Positions 36,233 to 45,362 of a DNA stretch of 64,000 nucleotides are shown piece by piece (within the stretch, counting starts at the first letter, position 1; each line of letters opens with the position of its first letter). Made by a program: the position numbers and the translations under genes. The notes under the pieces were generated by a model that was not told the DNA's origin, searched no databases, and saw only the letters and a list, made by a program, of their open reading frames with translations. The DNA comes from an uncultured Flavobacteriaceae bacterium. Its GTDB lineage: Bacteria > Bacteroidota > Bacteroidia > Flavobacteriales > Flavobacteriaceae. The stretch is from NCBI GenBank assembly GCA_913065125.1, contig CAJYAG010000002.1, forward strand, positions 124,001 through 188,000, written 5' to 3'.

Positions 36233-36997
36233 ATGAAAATACTAATTCTCGAAGATGAAATTCCGGCATATCAAAAATTAATCAATTGTTTTGATCTGTT
36301 TTTTGATGTAAAAATATCTTTCGATTGGGCAAGAACCAACAAAGAAGGAAAAGAATTTTTATCTAAAAATAAATACGATTTCATCGTGTCTGACATTCAA
36401 TTGTTAGACGGAATTTCGTTCGATTTATTTGATACAGTTTCAATTGATTGTCCAATTATTTTCTGTTCTGCTCACGATGAATATTTGTTCAAAGCTTTTA
36501 ACACAAACGGAATTGCATACATCTTAAAACCCTATTCTCAAGATGAGTTTAATAAGGCAATTGAGAAATATCAATCTTTATTTAAACAAGGAAATTACAA
36601 CGCCTTAAACACTGAAACCTTGTCTAATTTAAAATCTGCTTTAAAGGAAGAAAACACTATTTATAAAAAACGTTTTGTCATTAAAAAAGCAACAGGAATC
36701 CAGTTGTTAAACGTTACTGATATCTGTTTGATAGAAGCTTCTGGTGATTTCTGTATTGCCACAGATAAAGACGGAAAAAGACATGCTATTTCACAAACCT
36801 TAGGATTGATTCTTCAGCAGTTAAATCCAGCAAAATTCTTTAAAATTAACAGAAGTGAAATTGTAAGTATTGATGCGATAGAACATATAGAAAGTTATTT
36901 TAAAAACAGGCTGTTAATTACAATCTGCAATGTCAAAGAAAAAGTAATGACAAGTTCTTCTACAACTTCTGATTTTAGAAAATGGTTAGAAAATTAA
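36233..36997 (+). CDS. LytTR-family response regulator
   Basis: 254 residues from ATG 36233. REC receiver domain (1 to about 115) with acidic E8/D9, phospho-acceptor D54 (FIVSDIQLLDG) and K104-region LKPY. LytTR DNA-binding domain (about 150-250: KKATGIQLLNVTDICLIEASGDF, FFKINRSEIVSI). ATG 36212 also opens this frame but lies in the repeat's arm and adds seven unconserved residues. Cognate of the kinase just upstream. It overlaps the stop of the convergent FAD gene by 4 bp. Confidence 0.9.
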   Translation: MKILILEDEIPAYQKLINCFDLFFDVKISFDWARTNKEGKEFLSKNKYDFIVSDIQLLDGISFDLFDTVSIDCPIIFCSAHDEYLFKAFNTNGIAYILKPYSQDEFNKAIEKYQSLFKQGNYNALNTETLSNLKSALKEENTIYKKRFVIKKATGIQLLNVTDICLIEASGDFCIATDKDGKRHAISQTLGLILQQLNPAKFFKINRSEIVSIDAIEHIESYFKNRLLITICNVKEKVMTSSSTTSDFRKWLEN

Positions 36998-38085
36998 TAC
37001 TCTCCAGAAAGCGTTTGAACATTTTTGTGGTTTGCTCTTAATTTTAATAATATCATTCCAAAATCTGTTAAAAAATCATTTTTAGAGAACGAAAAAATTC
37101 TTTGTTGAGCCACCTTTGAACGCTTATAATTAGGCAAAAATCGTTGTCTCCATTCAGTTTCATAGTCTAAAAGTAGTTTTAAATCATCTTTTAATAACGA
37201 TTCATGGATCGCTTTACTTGCCATAATTGCAGATTCAAAAATAAATTTATAACCTTCTCCAACAATTGGGTTTACTTGAGAAACACAGTCGCCAACACAA
37301 ACAAGATTATTTTTTACAAATTTATCTAAAACAGGAGTTATAGGTACGCTTCCTCCTTCAACTTGATCATTATCTTTAACAACCAACTCCTTAATCTTTG
37401 GCAATTGTAAAATAGCATGTAAATTATCTTTTAACCCTTTTACCATGGTTTTATCAAAAGTGCCAAACCCAACTATAGCTCTTTTATTTTTTAATGGAAA
37501 AATCCAACCATAACCTCCTTTATAATCTTTTCCGATCATTAAATGTGCTTCATTATCCAATCCAAGATATTTAACATTATACTCAACACCTGTGGCTAGC
37601 TCTGTAGTTTTAGGAATTATACCAATTTTTTTACTTAAAACACCCATTGTACCCGAAGCATCTACAAATATTTTAGCTTCAAATTTAGTGTCATTTTTAT
37701 CTGTAACAGAAGTAAAATTGTTTTCAGAATTTGTTAAAATATTTTTAACATGAACTCCTAATTGTATCTCAACAAAATTAGGGTCTAAAGATGCGATTAA
37801 TTCTTGGTGCACTTTCTTTTTGTCTAAAATATAAGCTTCAACTTTGATTTGTTTTGTTAAATTTTTAGAATGCACAACGGCTGTATCAATATTCTGAGCA
37901 ACAACACTTTGTGGCAGTTCAAATTTATCTAAATCTATAAAACTCCCTAATGTATTAAATGAAAACTCAAGTAAGTTCCTCTTCCTTTCTAAAAGAAGTG
38001 TTTTGTGTTTTTGACGTCCTAATTCTCTTGCAAGCATTAACCCTGCTGTTCCCGCTCCAACAATAATAACATCGTAATTTTTCAT
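36994..38085 (-). CDS. FAD-dependent oxidoreductase (geranylgeranyl-reductase-like family)
   Basis: Flavoprotein of the NAD(P)/FAD-dependent oxidoreductase type, 363 residues from ATG 38085. The FAD-binding Rossmann motif is VGAGTAGLMLARELG (G10, G12, G15); a second motif GDCVSQVNPIVGEGYKFIFESA lies at about 265-285, typical of geranylgeranyl reductase/tryptophan-halogenase-like flavoproteins. ATG 38112 is nine codons upstream and would overlap lepA; the conserved domain starts at MKNYDVIIVG, so the inner start is preferred. Substrate unknown. It follows lepA closely on the same strand. Confidence 0.85.
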   Translation of the reverse strand: MKNYDVIIVGAGTAGLMLARELGRQKHKTLLLERKRNLLEFSFNTLGSFIDLDKFELPQSVVAQNIDTAVVHSKNLTKQIKVEAYILDKKKVHQELIASLDPNFVEIQLGVHVKNILTNSENNFTSVTDKNDTKFEAKIFVDASGTMGVLSKKIGIIPKTTELATGVEYNVKYLGLDNEAHLMIGKDYKGGYGWIFPLKNKRAIVGFGTFDKTMVKGLKDNLHAILQLPKIKELVVKDNDQVEGGSVPITPVLDKFVKNNLVCVGDCVSQVNPIVGEGYKFIFESAIMASKAIHESLLKDDLKLLLDYETEWRQRFLPNYKRSKVAQQRIFSFSKNDFLTDFGMILLKLRANHKNVQTLSGEY

Positions 38086-38104
38086 AAAAACTTGATTATT
38101 ACGG

Positions 38105-39901
38105 TTAATCATTCAACTTTAAAACCGCCATAAATGCTTCTTGCGGAATTTCTACATTACCCACTTGACGCATTCTTTTCTTTCCTTTTTTCTGTTTTTC
38201 TAGCAATTTACGTTTTCTAGAAATATCTCCACCATAACATTTTGCAGTTACATCTTTACGCAATGCTTTTGTAGTTTCTCTAGCAATAATTTTTGCTCCA
38301 ATTGCAGCCTGAATAGGAATGTCGAACTGTTGTCTTGGAATTAATTCTTTTAATTTTTCAACTATTTTCTTTCCAATTGAATAGGCATTATCAGCATGTA
38401 ATAATGCAGAAAGCGCATCAACAGGTTGTCCGTTTAATAAAATATCTACACGAACTAATTTAGAAGGGCGCATTCCAATCGGAGAATAATCAAACGAAGC
38501 ATACCCTTTTGAAACCGTTTTTAATCGATCATAAAAGTCAAATACAATTTCTGCCAATGGCATATCAAAAGTCAACTCAACCCTTTGTGTTGTTAAATAG
38601 GTTTGATTGGTAATTTCTCCTCTTTTTTCGATACACAAACTCATTACTTGTCCAACAAAATCTGATTTTGTAATGATTGATGCTTTAATATAAGGCTCTT
38701 CAACTCTATCTAAGCTCGATGGATCTGGTAAATCTGTTGGGTTATTTAAAATGATGACATCATTTGGGTTCTTTCTTGTAAACGCATGATACGAAACGTT
38801 GGGAACCGTTGTAATAACCGTCATATTAAACTCGCGCTCTAAACGTTCTTGAATAATTTCCATGTGTAACATTCCTAAGAATCCACAACGAAAACCAAAA
38901 CCTAAAGCAGCAGAACTTTCTGGTACAAAAACCAGCGAAGCATCATTTAGTTGCAATTTTTCCATAGAATAACGCAACTCTTCATAATCTTCTGTATCAA
39001 CAGGATAAATCCCTGCAAAAACCATTGGTTTTACATCTTCAAAACCATCAATAATTTCTTGCGTTGGGTTTGCTGCATCTGTTATTGTATCTCCTACTTT
39101 TACTTCTTTTGCCGTTTTAATTCCTGTTATTAAATACCCAACATCACCCGTTTTTACAGATTGTTTTACAACTTGACTTAATTTTAATGTCCCAACTTCA
39201 TCCGCAACATATTCATTGTTTGTTGCCATAAATTTGATGCGTTGCCCTTTTTTAATTTCTCCGTTCAATACTCTAAAATAGGTTTCAATTCCTCTGTAAG
39301 AATTGTAAACAGAATCAAAAATTAAGGCTTGTAATGGTGCATTTGGATCTCCTTTCGGAGCAGGAATTCTATCAATAATTGCTTCTAAAATATTATCAAC
39401 CCCAAAACCTGTTTTTCCACTTGCATGAATTACCTCTTCTGAATCACAACCTAATAAATCTACGATATCATCGGTAACTTCTTCAGGATTTGCACTTGGC
39501 AAATCCACTTTATTTAATATCGGTATAATCTCTAAATCGTTGTCTAATGCCAAATATAAATTAGAAATTGTTTGTGCTTGTATGCTTTGTGCAGCATCAA
39601 CAATTAAAAGCGCACCTTCACAAGCGGCAATAGAACGAGAAACTTCGTACGAAAAATCTACGTGACCTGGAGTGTCAATTAAGTTTAAAATATATTGTTC
39701 TCCATTGTGTGTATAATCCATTTGGATGGCGTGCGATTTAATGGTAATTCCACGTTCGCGCTCTAAATCCATGTTATCTAATAATTGATCTTTCTTTTCG
39801 CGAGCCGTTACAGATCCTGTAAAATCTAACAATCTATCTGCCAACGTACTTTTACCGTGATCAATATGTGCGATGATGCAAAAGTTTCTAATATTCTTCA
39901 T
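38105..39901 (-). CDS. lepA: Elongation factor 4 (LepA)
   Basis: Ribosome-associated GTPase, 598 residues, normal length. G motifs are all present: [15 protein letters not shown] (G1), RGITIKSH (switch), DTPGHVDF, and NKVDLP. The C-terminal LepA-specific domain includes YKASIIT-like [22 protein letters not shown] and [16 protein letters not shown]. It is followed on the same strand by the FAD oxidoreductase gene. Confidence 0.98.
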   Translation of the reverse strand: MKNIRNFCIIAHIDHGKSTLADRLLDFTGSVTAREKKDQLLDNMDLERERGITIKSHAIQMDYTHNGEQYILNLIDTPGHVDFSYEVSRSIAACEGALLIVDAAQSIQAQTISNLYLALDNDLEIIPILNKVDLPSANPEEVTDDIVDLLGCDSEEVIHASGKTGFGVDNILEAIIDRIPAPKGDPNAPLQALIFDSVYNSYRGIETYFRVLNGEIKKGQRIKFMATNNEYVADEVGTLKLSQVVKQSVKTGDVGYLITGIKTAKEVKVGDTITDAANPTQEIIDGFEDVKPMVFAGIYPVDTEDYEELRYSMEKLQLNDASLVFVPESSAALGFGFRCGFLGMLHMEIIQERLEREFNMTVITTVPNVSYHAFTRKNPNDVIILNNPTDLPDPSSLDRVEEPYIKASIITKSDFVGQVMSLCIEKRGEITNQTYLTTQRVELTFDMPLAEIVFDFYDRLKTVSKGYASFDYSPIGMRPSKLVRVDILLNGQPVDALSALLHADNAYSIGKKIVEKLKELIPRQQFDIPIQAAIGAKIIARETTKALRKDVTAKCYGGDISRKRKLLEKQKKGKKRMRQVGNVEIPQEAFMAVLKLND

Positions 39902-39931
39902 TCGTTAAATCTTGTTTCTAAATATGGTCTG

Positions 39932-39939
39932 CAAATATA
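39932..39939 (-). promoter_or_regulatory. -7 element for lepA
   Basis: TATATTTG on the minus strand, 30 bp before the lepA ATG. No clear TTTG at -33. Confidence 0.5.
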
Positions 39940-39989
39940 GGCTTTTTGGTATTGAAAAATTATGTTGTTTAGAAGTTTCAATCTTGAAA

Positions 39990-40073
39990 AGTTTACTCGA
40001 ACTGACAATCTGATGTGTCGCTTCGAGTGAATTTGATTTTTCATCAAATTGTTATCGAGAAGTCTGTTAAACT
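39990..40073. repeat. Imperfect palindromic repeat between the TolB-like gene and lepA
   Basis: Ends AGTTTA and TAAACT are inverted. Inside lie CTTCGAGTG and ATCGAGAAG-type arms and an 8-bp stem AATTTGAT/ATCAAATT around a TTTTC loop (40030-40050). The right end overlaps the TAG stop codon of the TolB-like gene (40072-40074). Confidence 0.6.
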
Positions 40074-41178
40074 AATCTTGCCATTCTGCAATAAACAAAT
40101 TGGTGTCATGTCCACCACCATTATTTCTATTTGATGAAAAAATCAGTTTTTTACCATCGTTAGAAAATACTGGAAATGCATCAAATGTTTCTCCGTGTGT
40201 GATTCTTTTTAAATTTTTCCCGTCAATATCAATCATATATAAATTGAAAGGAAATCCTCTTTCTGCTTCAAAGTTTGAAGAAAATAAAATTTTCTTTCCT
40301 GAAGGATGAAAAAATGGACTCCAGTTTGCGTTTCCTAAATCTGTTAACTGACGTAAGTCAGAACCATCTGCATTACAGATATACAATTCCATTTCTGTTG
40401 GCTGCACCAAACCTTCTTTTAATAAATCTTTGTATTCTTTAATTTCTGCTTCGGTTTTTGGTCTCGAAGAACGGAAAATTAATTTGGTACCGTCTGGCGA
40501 GAAAAATGCGCCTCCGTCATATCCTAATTCATAAGTAATTTGTTTTACGTCTGAACCATCAATATTCATTGTAAACAACTCTAAATCTCCAGTTCTCATC
40601 GAAGTAAAAACAATTTTATCTCCTTTTGGCGAAACGGTTGCTTCAGCATCATAACCTGGCTCTGTAGTTAATTGTTTGGTAATGTTTCCTTCTAAGTCAG
40701 AAACAAAAATATCGTAACTATCATAAATTGGCCACACATATTTCCCTTCTCTTCGTAAAGGTGCTGGCGGACATTCTTTTCCTCCTAAATGTGTAGAACC
40801 ATAGACATAGCTTTTATTGTCTGGTAAAAAATAAGCACACGTTGTTCTTCCTAAACCTGTAGATATCATTGGCGGAATTGAATCTTGAAACGTTTCTCCT
40901 ACATTCATCAAAAACATTTGATCACACTCTACACCCCAATTTTTATTATTCGATTGAAAAATAATTTGTTTGTCATCAAAACTCCAATATGCTTCTGCAT
41001 TATCTCCACCAAATGTAATTTGTTGCATGGTTTTAAAATGCACTTCTTCTGGGTATATTAATGTAGTATCCCATTTTTTTGTTGCCCCAGATGTTGCATC
41101 TGTTTTATCTTTTTTACCTGTTTTGCACGAAACGATTACCAGTGCAAAAATTACCAAATAAATACTTCTTAATTTCAT
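40072..41178 (-). CDS. TolB-like PD40 beta-propeller lipoprotein
   Basis: 368 residues: leader MKLRSIYLVIFALVIVSC with lipidated C18, then WD40-like PD40 repeats (KGDKIVFTSMRTGDLELF, DGTKLIFRSSRP, SGKKILFSSNF, DGKKLIFSSNRN) of the TolB propeller type. No peptidase domain, so a binding or scaffold protein of the outer envelope. It diverges from the M28 peptidase gene across a 66-bp palindromic promoter region; shared control is likely (inference). Confidence 0.85.
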   Translation of the reverse strand: MKLRSIYLVIFALVIVSCKTGKKDKTDATSGATKKWDTTLIYPEEVHFKTMQQITFGGDNAEAYWSFDDKQIIFQSNNKNWGVECDQMFLMNVGETFQDSIPPMISTGLGRTTCAYFLPDNKSYVYGSTHLGGKECPPAPLRREGKYVWPIYDSYDIFVSDLEGNITKQLTTEPGYDAEATVSPKGDKIVFTSMRTGDLELFTMNIDGSDVKQITYELGYDGGAFFSPDGTKLIFRSSRPKTEAEIKEYKDLLKEGLVQPTEMELYICNADGSDLRQLTDLGNANWSPFFHPSGKKILFSSNFEAERGFPFNLYMIDIDGKNLKRITHGETFDAFPVFSNDGKKLIFSSNRNNGGGHDTNLFIAEWQD

Positions 41179-41199
41179 TAGATCCTAATTTGATTCTAC

Positions 41200-41233
41200 A
41201 ACTAATAATTATTAGTTATTTTTGACAAAAATA
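41200..41233. promoter_or_regulatory. Overlapping divergent promoters with palindromic operator-like site
   Basis: In the 66-bp gap between divergent genes, TATTTTTG (41217-41224, plus) and TATTTTTG on the minus strand (41226-41233) face each other as one 17-bp inverted repeat, TATTTTTGACAAAAATA. Next to it is a perfect 18-bp palindrome AACTAATAATTATTAGTT (41200-41217). Both promoters would thus share the same few bases. Confidence 0.55.
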
Positions 41234-41244
41234 ATACATATACC

Positions 41245-42465
41245 ATGAAAAACTTACTAATTTTAATCTTTTTATCGCTGCTAATTTCCTGTAATAAAGA
41301 ACATAAACCAGAGCATAAAATTAAACAAGATGTCTCTTTTTTAGCCGATGATAAATTGGAAGGAAGACAAACTGGAACTCCTGGAGAATTAAAAGCTGCT
41401 GAATACATTAAGGACAGATTTGAAAATTTAGGATTAAAACCCAAAGGAACAAATGGTTTTTATCAATCGTTTACATTTAAACCAAAAACCAACCCACACG
41501 AAGAAGTAAAATTTACTGAAAATGCAGACGGAACAATTACTGGTAAAAACGTTGTTGCATTTATAGATAACAAAGCAAAAAATACGGTAATTATCGGAGC
41601 GCATTTTGATCATTTAGGGTATGGCGGTGATGGATCTTTATACAGAGATTCTATCAAAGCCATTCATAACGGAGCAGATGATAATGCAAGTGGTGTAGCT
41701 GTAATGCTAAACTTAGCAAGCAAATTAAAAAACACTAACACAAACAACAATTATTTATTTATTGCTTTTTCTGGTGAAGAAATGGGTTTATTAGGTTCTA
41801 ATTATTTTGTAAAAAATCCAACAATCGATACCAAAGCTGTTTCTTATATGATAAATATGGATATGGTTGGTAGGCTAAAAGACAGCGCTTTGGCTGTTTA
41901 CGGAACTGGAACTTCTCCAATTTTTAAACAAACTTTAAAATCGCATAACAACAATTTTAAATTGATTCAAAAAGAATCTGGTGTTGGACCAAGTGATCAC
42001 ACGAGTTTTTATTTAGCAGACATACCGGTGCTACATTTCTTTACCGGTCAACACGAAGATTACCACAAACCAAGCGACGATACTGAAACATTAAATTATG
42101 ATGGAATGGCAACCATTTCTAATTATATTTTTAATGTAATTTCTGATTTAAATGACAACGGAAAATTAGCCTTTAGAAAAACGAAAAACGAAAGTGAAGA
42201 AACACCTCGTTTTAAAGTTGGTTTAGGTGTTATACCAGATTATATGTACGACGGAAAAGGTATGCGTGTTGATGGAGTTTCTGAAGGAAAGCCTGCTGTT
42301 GCAGCCGGCATTAAAAAAGGAGATATCGTAATTGAATTGGGTGGTAATAAAATTACAGACATGTTGAGCTATATGAAGGCTTTATCAGTCTTTAAAAAAG
42401 GAGATAAAACGACCGTTGTTTTAAACAGAAATGGAAAAGAAGTAAAAGCAGACATTCAGTTTTAA
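41245..42465 (+). CDS. M28-family zinc aminopeptidase lipoprotein with C-terminal PDZ domain
   Basis: 406 residues: leader MKNLLILIFLSLLISC (C16). The M28 catalytic domain has zinc ligands and catalytic residues in GAHFDHLG (H120, D122), NGADDNASG (D145), SGEEMG (E178, E179), NMDMVGR (D206) and EDYHKPSDD (His). The C-terminal ~95 residues form a PDZ domain (PRFKVGLGVIPDYMYDGKG, AAGIKKGDIVIELGG). It is an extracytoplasmic peptidase of the aminopeptidase Y/S type. Divergent partner is the TolB-like lipoprotein. Confidence 0.93.
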   Translation: MKNLLILIFLSLLISCNKEHKPEHKIKQDVSFLADDKLEGRQTGTPGELKAAEYIKDRFENLGLKPKGTNGFYQSFTFKPKTNPHEEVKFTENADGTITGKNVVAFIDNKAKNTVIIGAHFDHLGYGGDGSLYRDSIKAIHNGADDNASGVAVMLNLASKLKNTNTNNNYLFIAFSGEEMGLLGSNYFVKNPTIDTKAVSYMINMDMVGRLKDSALAVYGTGTSPIFKQTLKSHNNNFKLIQKESGVGPSDHTSFYLADIPVLHFFTGQHEDYHKPSDDTETLNYDGMATISNYIFNVISDLNDNGKLAFRKTKNESEETPRFKVGLGVIPDYMYDGKGMRVDGVSEGKPAVAAGIKKGDIVIELGGNKITDMLSYMKALSVFKKGDKTTVVLNRNGKEVKADIQF

Positions 42466-42486
42466 ACTTAAAAAAATAACATTTAA

Positions 42487-42523
42487 ATACCTGTTAGATT
42501 AAAACCCAACAGGTATTTTTTTT
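42487..42523 (+). terminator. Intrinsic terminator after the M28 peptidase gene
   Basis: ATACCTGTT and AACAGGTAT form a 9-bp stem with a 12-nt loop, followed by a run of eight T, 22 bp after the stop. Confidence 0.88.
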
Positions 42524-42536
42524 GAGATAAAATAAG

Positions 42537-42544
42537 TATTTTTG
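42537..42544 (+). promoter_or_regulatory. -7 element 4 bp before the dusB ATG (leaderless transcript likely)
   Basis: TATTTTTG is followed by CGCC and then the dusB ATG. With a transcription start 4-6 nt after the element, the mRNA would begin at or next to the start codon. Confidence 0.6.
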
Positions 42545-42548
42545 CGCC

Positions 42549-43550
42549 ATGGTTAAAATTGGAAACATAGAATTGCCAGATTTTCCGTTGTTGTTAGCAC
42601 CAATGGAAGATGTTAGTGATCCACCATTTAGAGCTTTGTGCAAAGAAAACGGAGCAGATGTTGTGTACACAGAATTTATTTCTTCTGAAGGATTGATTCG
42701 TGATGCTGCAAAAAGTGTGATGAAATTAGACATCTACGAAAAAGAGCGTCCGGTTGGAATTCAAATTTTTGGAGCCAATTTAGAGTCGATGTTAAAAACC
42801 GTTGAAATTGTTGAGAAATCGAATCCAGATATTATTGATATTAATTTTGGTTGTCCGGTAAAAAAAGTAGTTTCTAAAGGAGCCGGAGCTGGAATTTTAA
42901 AAGACATCGACTTGATGGTTTCTTTAACCGAAGCGATGGTAAAACACACCAATTTACCAATTACCGTAAAAACACGTTTGGGTTGGGATGAAGATTCTAT
43001 CAAGATTGTAGAAGTTGCAGAACGCTTGCAAGATGTTGGTTGTAAAGCAATTTCTATACATGGAAGAACGCGTGCACAAATGTATAAAGGAAACGCCAAT
43101 TGGAAACCAATTGCAGAAGTAAAAAACAACCAAAGAATGCACATTCCTGTTTTTGGAAATGGCGATATTACATCTCCAGAAAAAGCCATGGAAATGCGTG
43201 ATGTGTATGGCTTAGATGGCGCAATGATTGGTAGAGCTTCAATCGGTTCTCCTTGGTTTTTTAATCAAGTAAAGCACTTTTTTAAAACTGGCGAACATTT
43301 GGCTTCTCCAACTATTGCAGAACGTGTAGAGCTTGCACGCAGACATTTAAAAATGGCTATTGATTGGAAAGGTGAAACATTGGGAGTATTAGAAACGAGA
43401 AGACATTATACAAATTACTTTAAAGGAATTCCGCATTTTAAAGAATACCGAATGAAAATGGTTACTTCTGATGATGCAATTGATGTTTTTGCTGCTTTTG
43501 ATGAAGTTTTTGAAAAATTTGGTGATACAGTAATTCCAGATTTTAGTTAG
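42549..43550 (+). CDS. dusB: tRNA-dihydrouridine synthase
   Basis: Flavoenzyme reducing uridine to dihydrouridine in tRNA D-loops, 333 residues. Signatures are PLLLAPMEDVSDPPFR, the catalytic-cysteine motif DINFGCPVKKVVSKGAG, VKTRLGWD, IHGRTRAQMYKG and GNGDITSPEKA. The start MVKIGNIELPDFP is the conserved family N-terminus, which fixes the ATG right beside the promoter element. The last 8 bp overlap the convergent gene at 43543. Confidence 0.95.
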   Translation: MVKIGNIELPDFPLLLAPMEDVSDPPFRALCKENGADVVYTEFISSEGLIRDAAKSVMKLDIYEKERPVGIQIFGANLESMLKTVEIVEKSNPDIIDINFGCPVKKVVSKGAGAGILKDIDLMVSLTEAMVKHTNLPITVKTRLGWDEDSIKIVEVAERLQDVGCKAISIHGRTRAQMYKGNANWKPIAEVKNNQRMHIPVFGNGDITSPEKAMEMRDVYGLDGAMIGRASIGSPWFFNQVKHFFKTGEHLASPTIAERVELARRHLKMAIDWKGETLGVLETRRHYTNYFKGIPHFKEYRMKMVTSDDAIDVFAAFDEVFEKFGDTVIPDFS

Positions 43551-44094
43551 GTTCTTTTATTTTAAAAGAGTTAATCATCTCAACAGCATCATTTAAATAC
43601 GTATCAAAATTTGATTCTATGCTTGAATAAAAGAAAACAAAATTTTCTTTTTTCCAATTAAGAATACAGGCCATTACTACTTCAAATCCTTTTTTCTTTT
43701 TTATACCGTATTTTACTATATAATACTTTCCGTATAAATCATGATTGGCATCAATCAATTTATATTTAAACCTTGGGTAAATATTTTTATGCCTTCTTAT
43801 AAATGATTTTAGGCTTTTACCTAGATTTTTACTTTTATAATTCTTCTTATGGATAATAAAAGAAGCTGATAAAGCATAAGGTTTTATATTTCCTTTAAAC
43901 TCATTTGGAGAATGAGCCACCATTCCTGGATCAGTATAGTATGAGAACCAATTGTCTGGAACATTAATTTTATATTCAGAATAGTGTTTGTTAACTAAAC
44001 TCGATTCTATCTCTTTATAATACTGATTAATATTTTGAGAATAGACAAGGCTTGTAACTGCCAAAAAAAGCAGGAGGAATACTTTCTTTTTCAT
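43543..44094 (-). CDS. Exported hypothetical protein
   Basis: 183 residues with signal peptide MKKKVFLLLFLAVTSLVYSQ. The mature part is basic with short beta strands (KFKYKLIDANHDLYGKYYIVKYG, VVMACILNWKKENFVFFYSS), resembling small exported proteins of Flavobacteriia; no named domain recognised. It lies 5 bp after the LolC-like permease gene and so is probably in the same transcript. Convergent overlap of 8 bp with dusB. Confidence 0.75.
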   Translation of the reverse strand: MKKKVFLLLFLAVTSLVYSQNINQYYKEIESSLVNKHYSEYKINVPDNWFSYYTDPGMVAHSPNEFKGNIKPYALSASFIIHKKNYKSKNLGKSLKSFIRRHKNIYPRFKYKLIDANHDLYGKYYIVKYGIKKKKGFEVVMACILNWKKENFVFFYSSIESNFDTYLNDAVEMINSFKIKEPN

Positions 44095-44099
44095 GAATT

Positions 44100-45329
44100 T
44101 TATTTTTCTATAAAGTTAGCAGAAATTCTGCTACTTGCAATTTTTGAAGCGATAAATCCTAAAATACTAATGGTAATTGCCACAATACATAAATTCATAA
44201 ATCGGAATTCTACTGGATACGGAATCGATTGTGTAATCATAAAAAAGGCAAATTGTTTTTGTAATAAAATCAAAATTGCACCAACTAACAAGCCGATAAA
44301 CAATCCAAAAAGTGTTAGCAAAAACCCTTGTAATACAAAGATTCTTTTAATTTTCTTTATGGTAACGCCCAAGTTAAAAAGCGTTTTTAAGTTTTGCTTT
44401 TTGTCAATAATCATCATTATAATTGCGCCAATTACATTGAACAATGCAATGATAATTATCAACGTAAAAATTAAATACGAAATCAACCTTTCTGTGTTTA
44501 AAACTTTATAGGTGATGGCGTTAAATTGCGTTTTTGTTGCTACTGTAAAATTATTTCCTAAAGCATTTTGTAAGTCGGCAGCAAAATCATCTGAATCAAT
44601 ATTTTCGTTTAATCGCAATTCAATTGAAGTAACTTCATTTTTATCATAACCCAATAGTTTTTGCGCCAATCTTAAATTTACAAACACATATTTATTTGCA
44701 AATTCTTCCATTCCGGTATAGACTCCAGATATTTGAACATCGGCAGAATTAAATGCAGAAGCTGCGCTTAAAATTAATCCTTCGCCAGCTTTCGGAACTT
44801 TAATTTGTAGAGGTTCGCCAAAATTTAAAATGCTTAACGATAATTTATCAGAAATGCCAAAGCCAATAACTGCGGTATTGATAAATTCTGGATCTAACCA
44901 TTGACCAACATGTAAAGTAGAATCTATTTTTGTAATCGACATATAATTGTCGCTCACACCTTTTACATACGCAATTTGATCTCTTTGTTTGTATTGTAAA
45001 AAGGCACGTTCTTCAACTACATTTGCAAATGCTTTAATTTCTTCGGATGAATTTAAAAGCGAAGTAATCGAATCTGAAACTACAAACGATTTTCCTTTTG
45101 TTGCCGTAATTTTTATGTCCGGATCAGAATAATCCAACATATTATTTGTGAATGATTTAAAACCAGAAAATCCTGAAAGAATAATAAACAACGCCAACGA
45201 ACCAACAATTACACCAAAAGATGCAATAATGGTAATAATGTTAATGGTATTGTTTCCGCTTTTAGCGAATACATATCTCTTGGCTATGTAAAAAGGAAAA
45301 TTCACAATTTTTGTATCAAATCTATACAA
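44100..45329 (-). CDS. LolC/E-like ABC transporter permease (FtsX-family)
   Basis: 409-residue inner-membrane protein: N-terminal TM (about 28-50), a long periplasmic domain (MacB_PCD type, about 55-265) and three C-terminal TMs (about 275-400). The start YIAKRYVFAKSGNNTINIITIIASFGV is the typical LolC/LolE opening, pointing to lipoprotein release from the inner membrane. No LolD ATPase is adjacent, as often in Bacteroidota. It is downstream of rbfA on the same strand with 33 bp between. Confidence 0.88.
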   Translation of the reverse strand: MYRFDTKIVNFPFYIAKRYVFAKSGNNTINIITIIASFGVIVGSLALFIILSGFSGFKSFTNNMLDYSDPDIKITATKGKSFVVSDSITSLLNSSEEIKAFANVVEERAFLQYKQRDQIAYVKGVSDNYMSITKIDSTLHVGQWLDPEFINTAVIGFGISDKLSLSILNFGEPLQIKVPKAGEGLILSAASAFNSADVQISGVYTGMEEFANKYVFVNLRLAQKLLGYDKNEVTSIELRLNENIDSDDFAADLQNALGNNFTVATKTQFNAITYKVLNTERLISYLIFTLIIIIALFNVIGAIIMMIIDKKQNLKTLFNLGVTIKKIKRIFVLQGFLLTLFGLFIGLLVGAILILLQKQFAFFMITQSIPYPVEFRFMNLCIVAITISILGFIASKIASSRISANFIEK

Positions 45330-45362
45330 ACTAACTGCAAAAAAAGTTGTGAAGCAAACAAA

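Noticed and set aside
44035..44511. Plus-strand ORF of 158 codons
   Set aside because: It lies antisense across the start of the exported-protein gene and the end of the LolC-like permease gene, both well supported.
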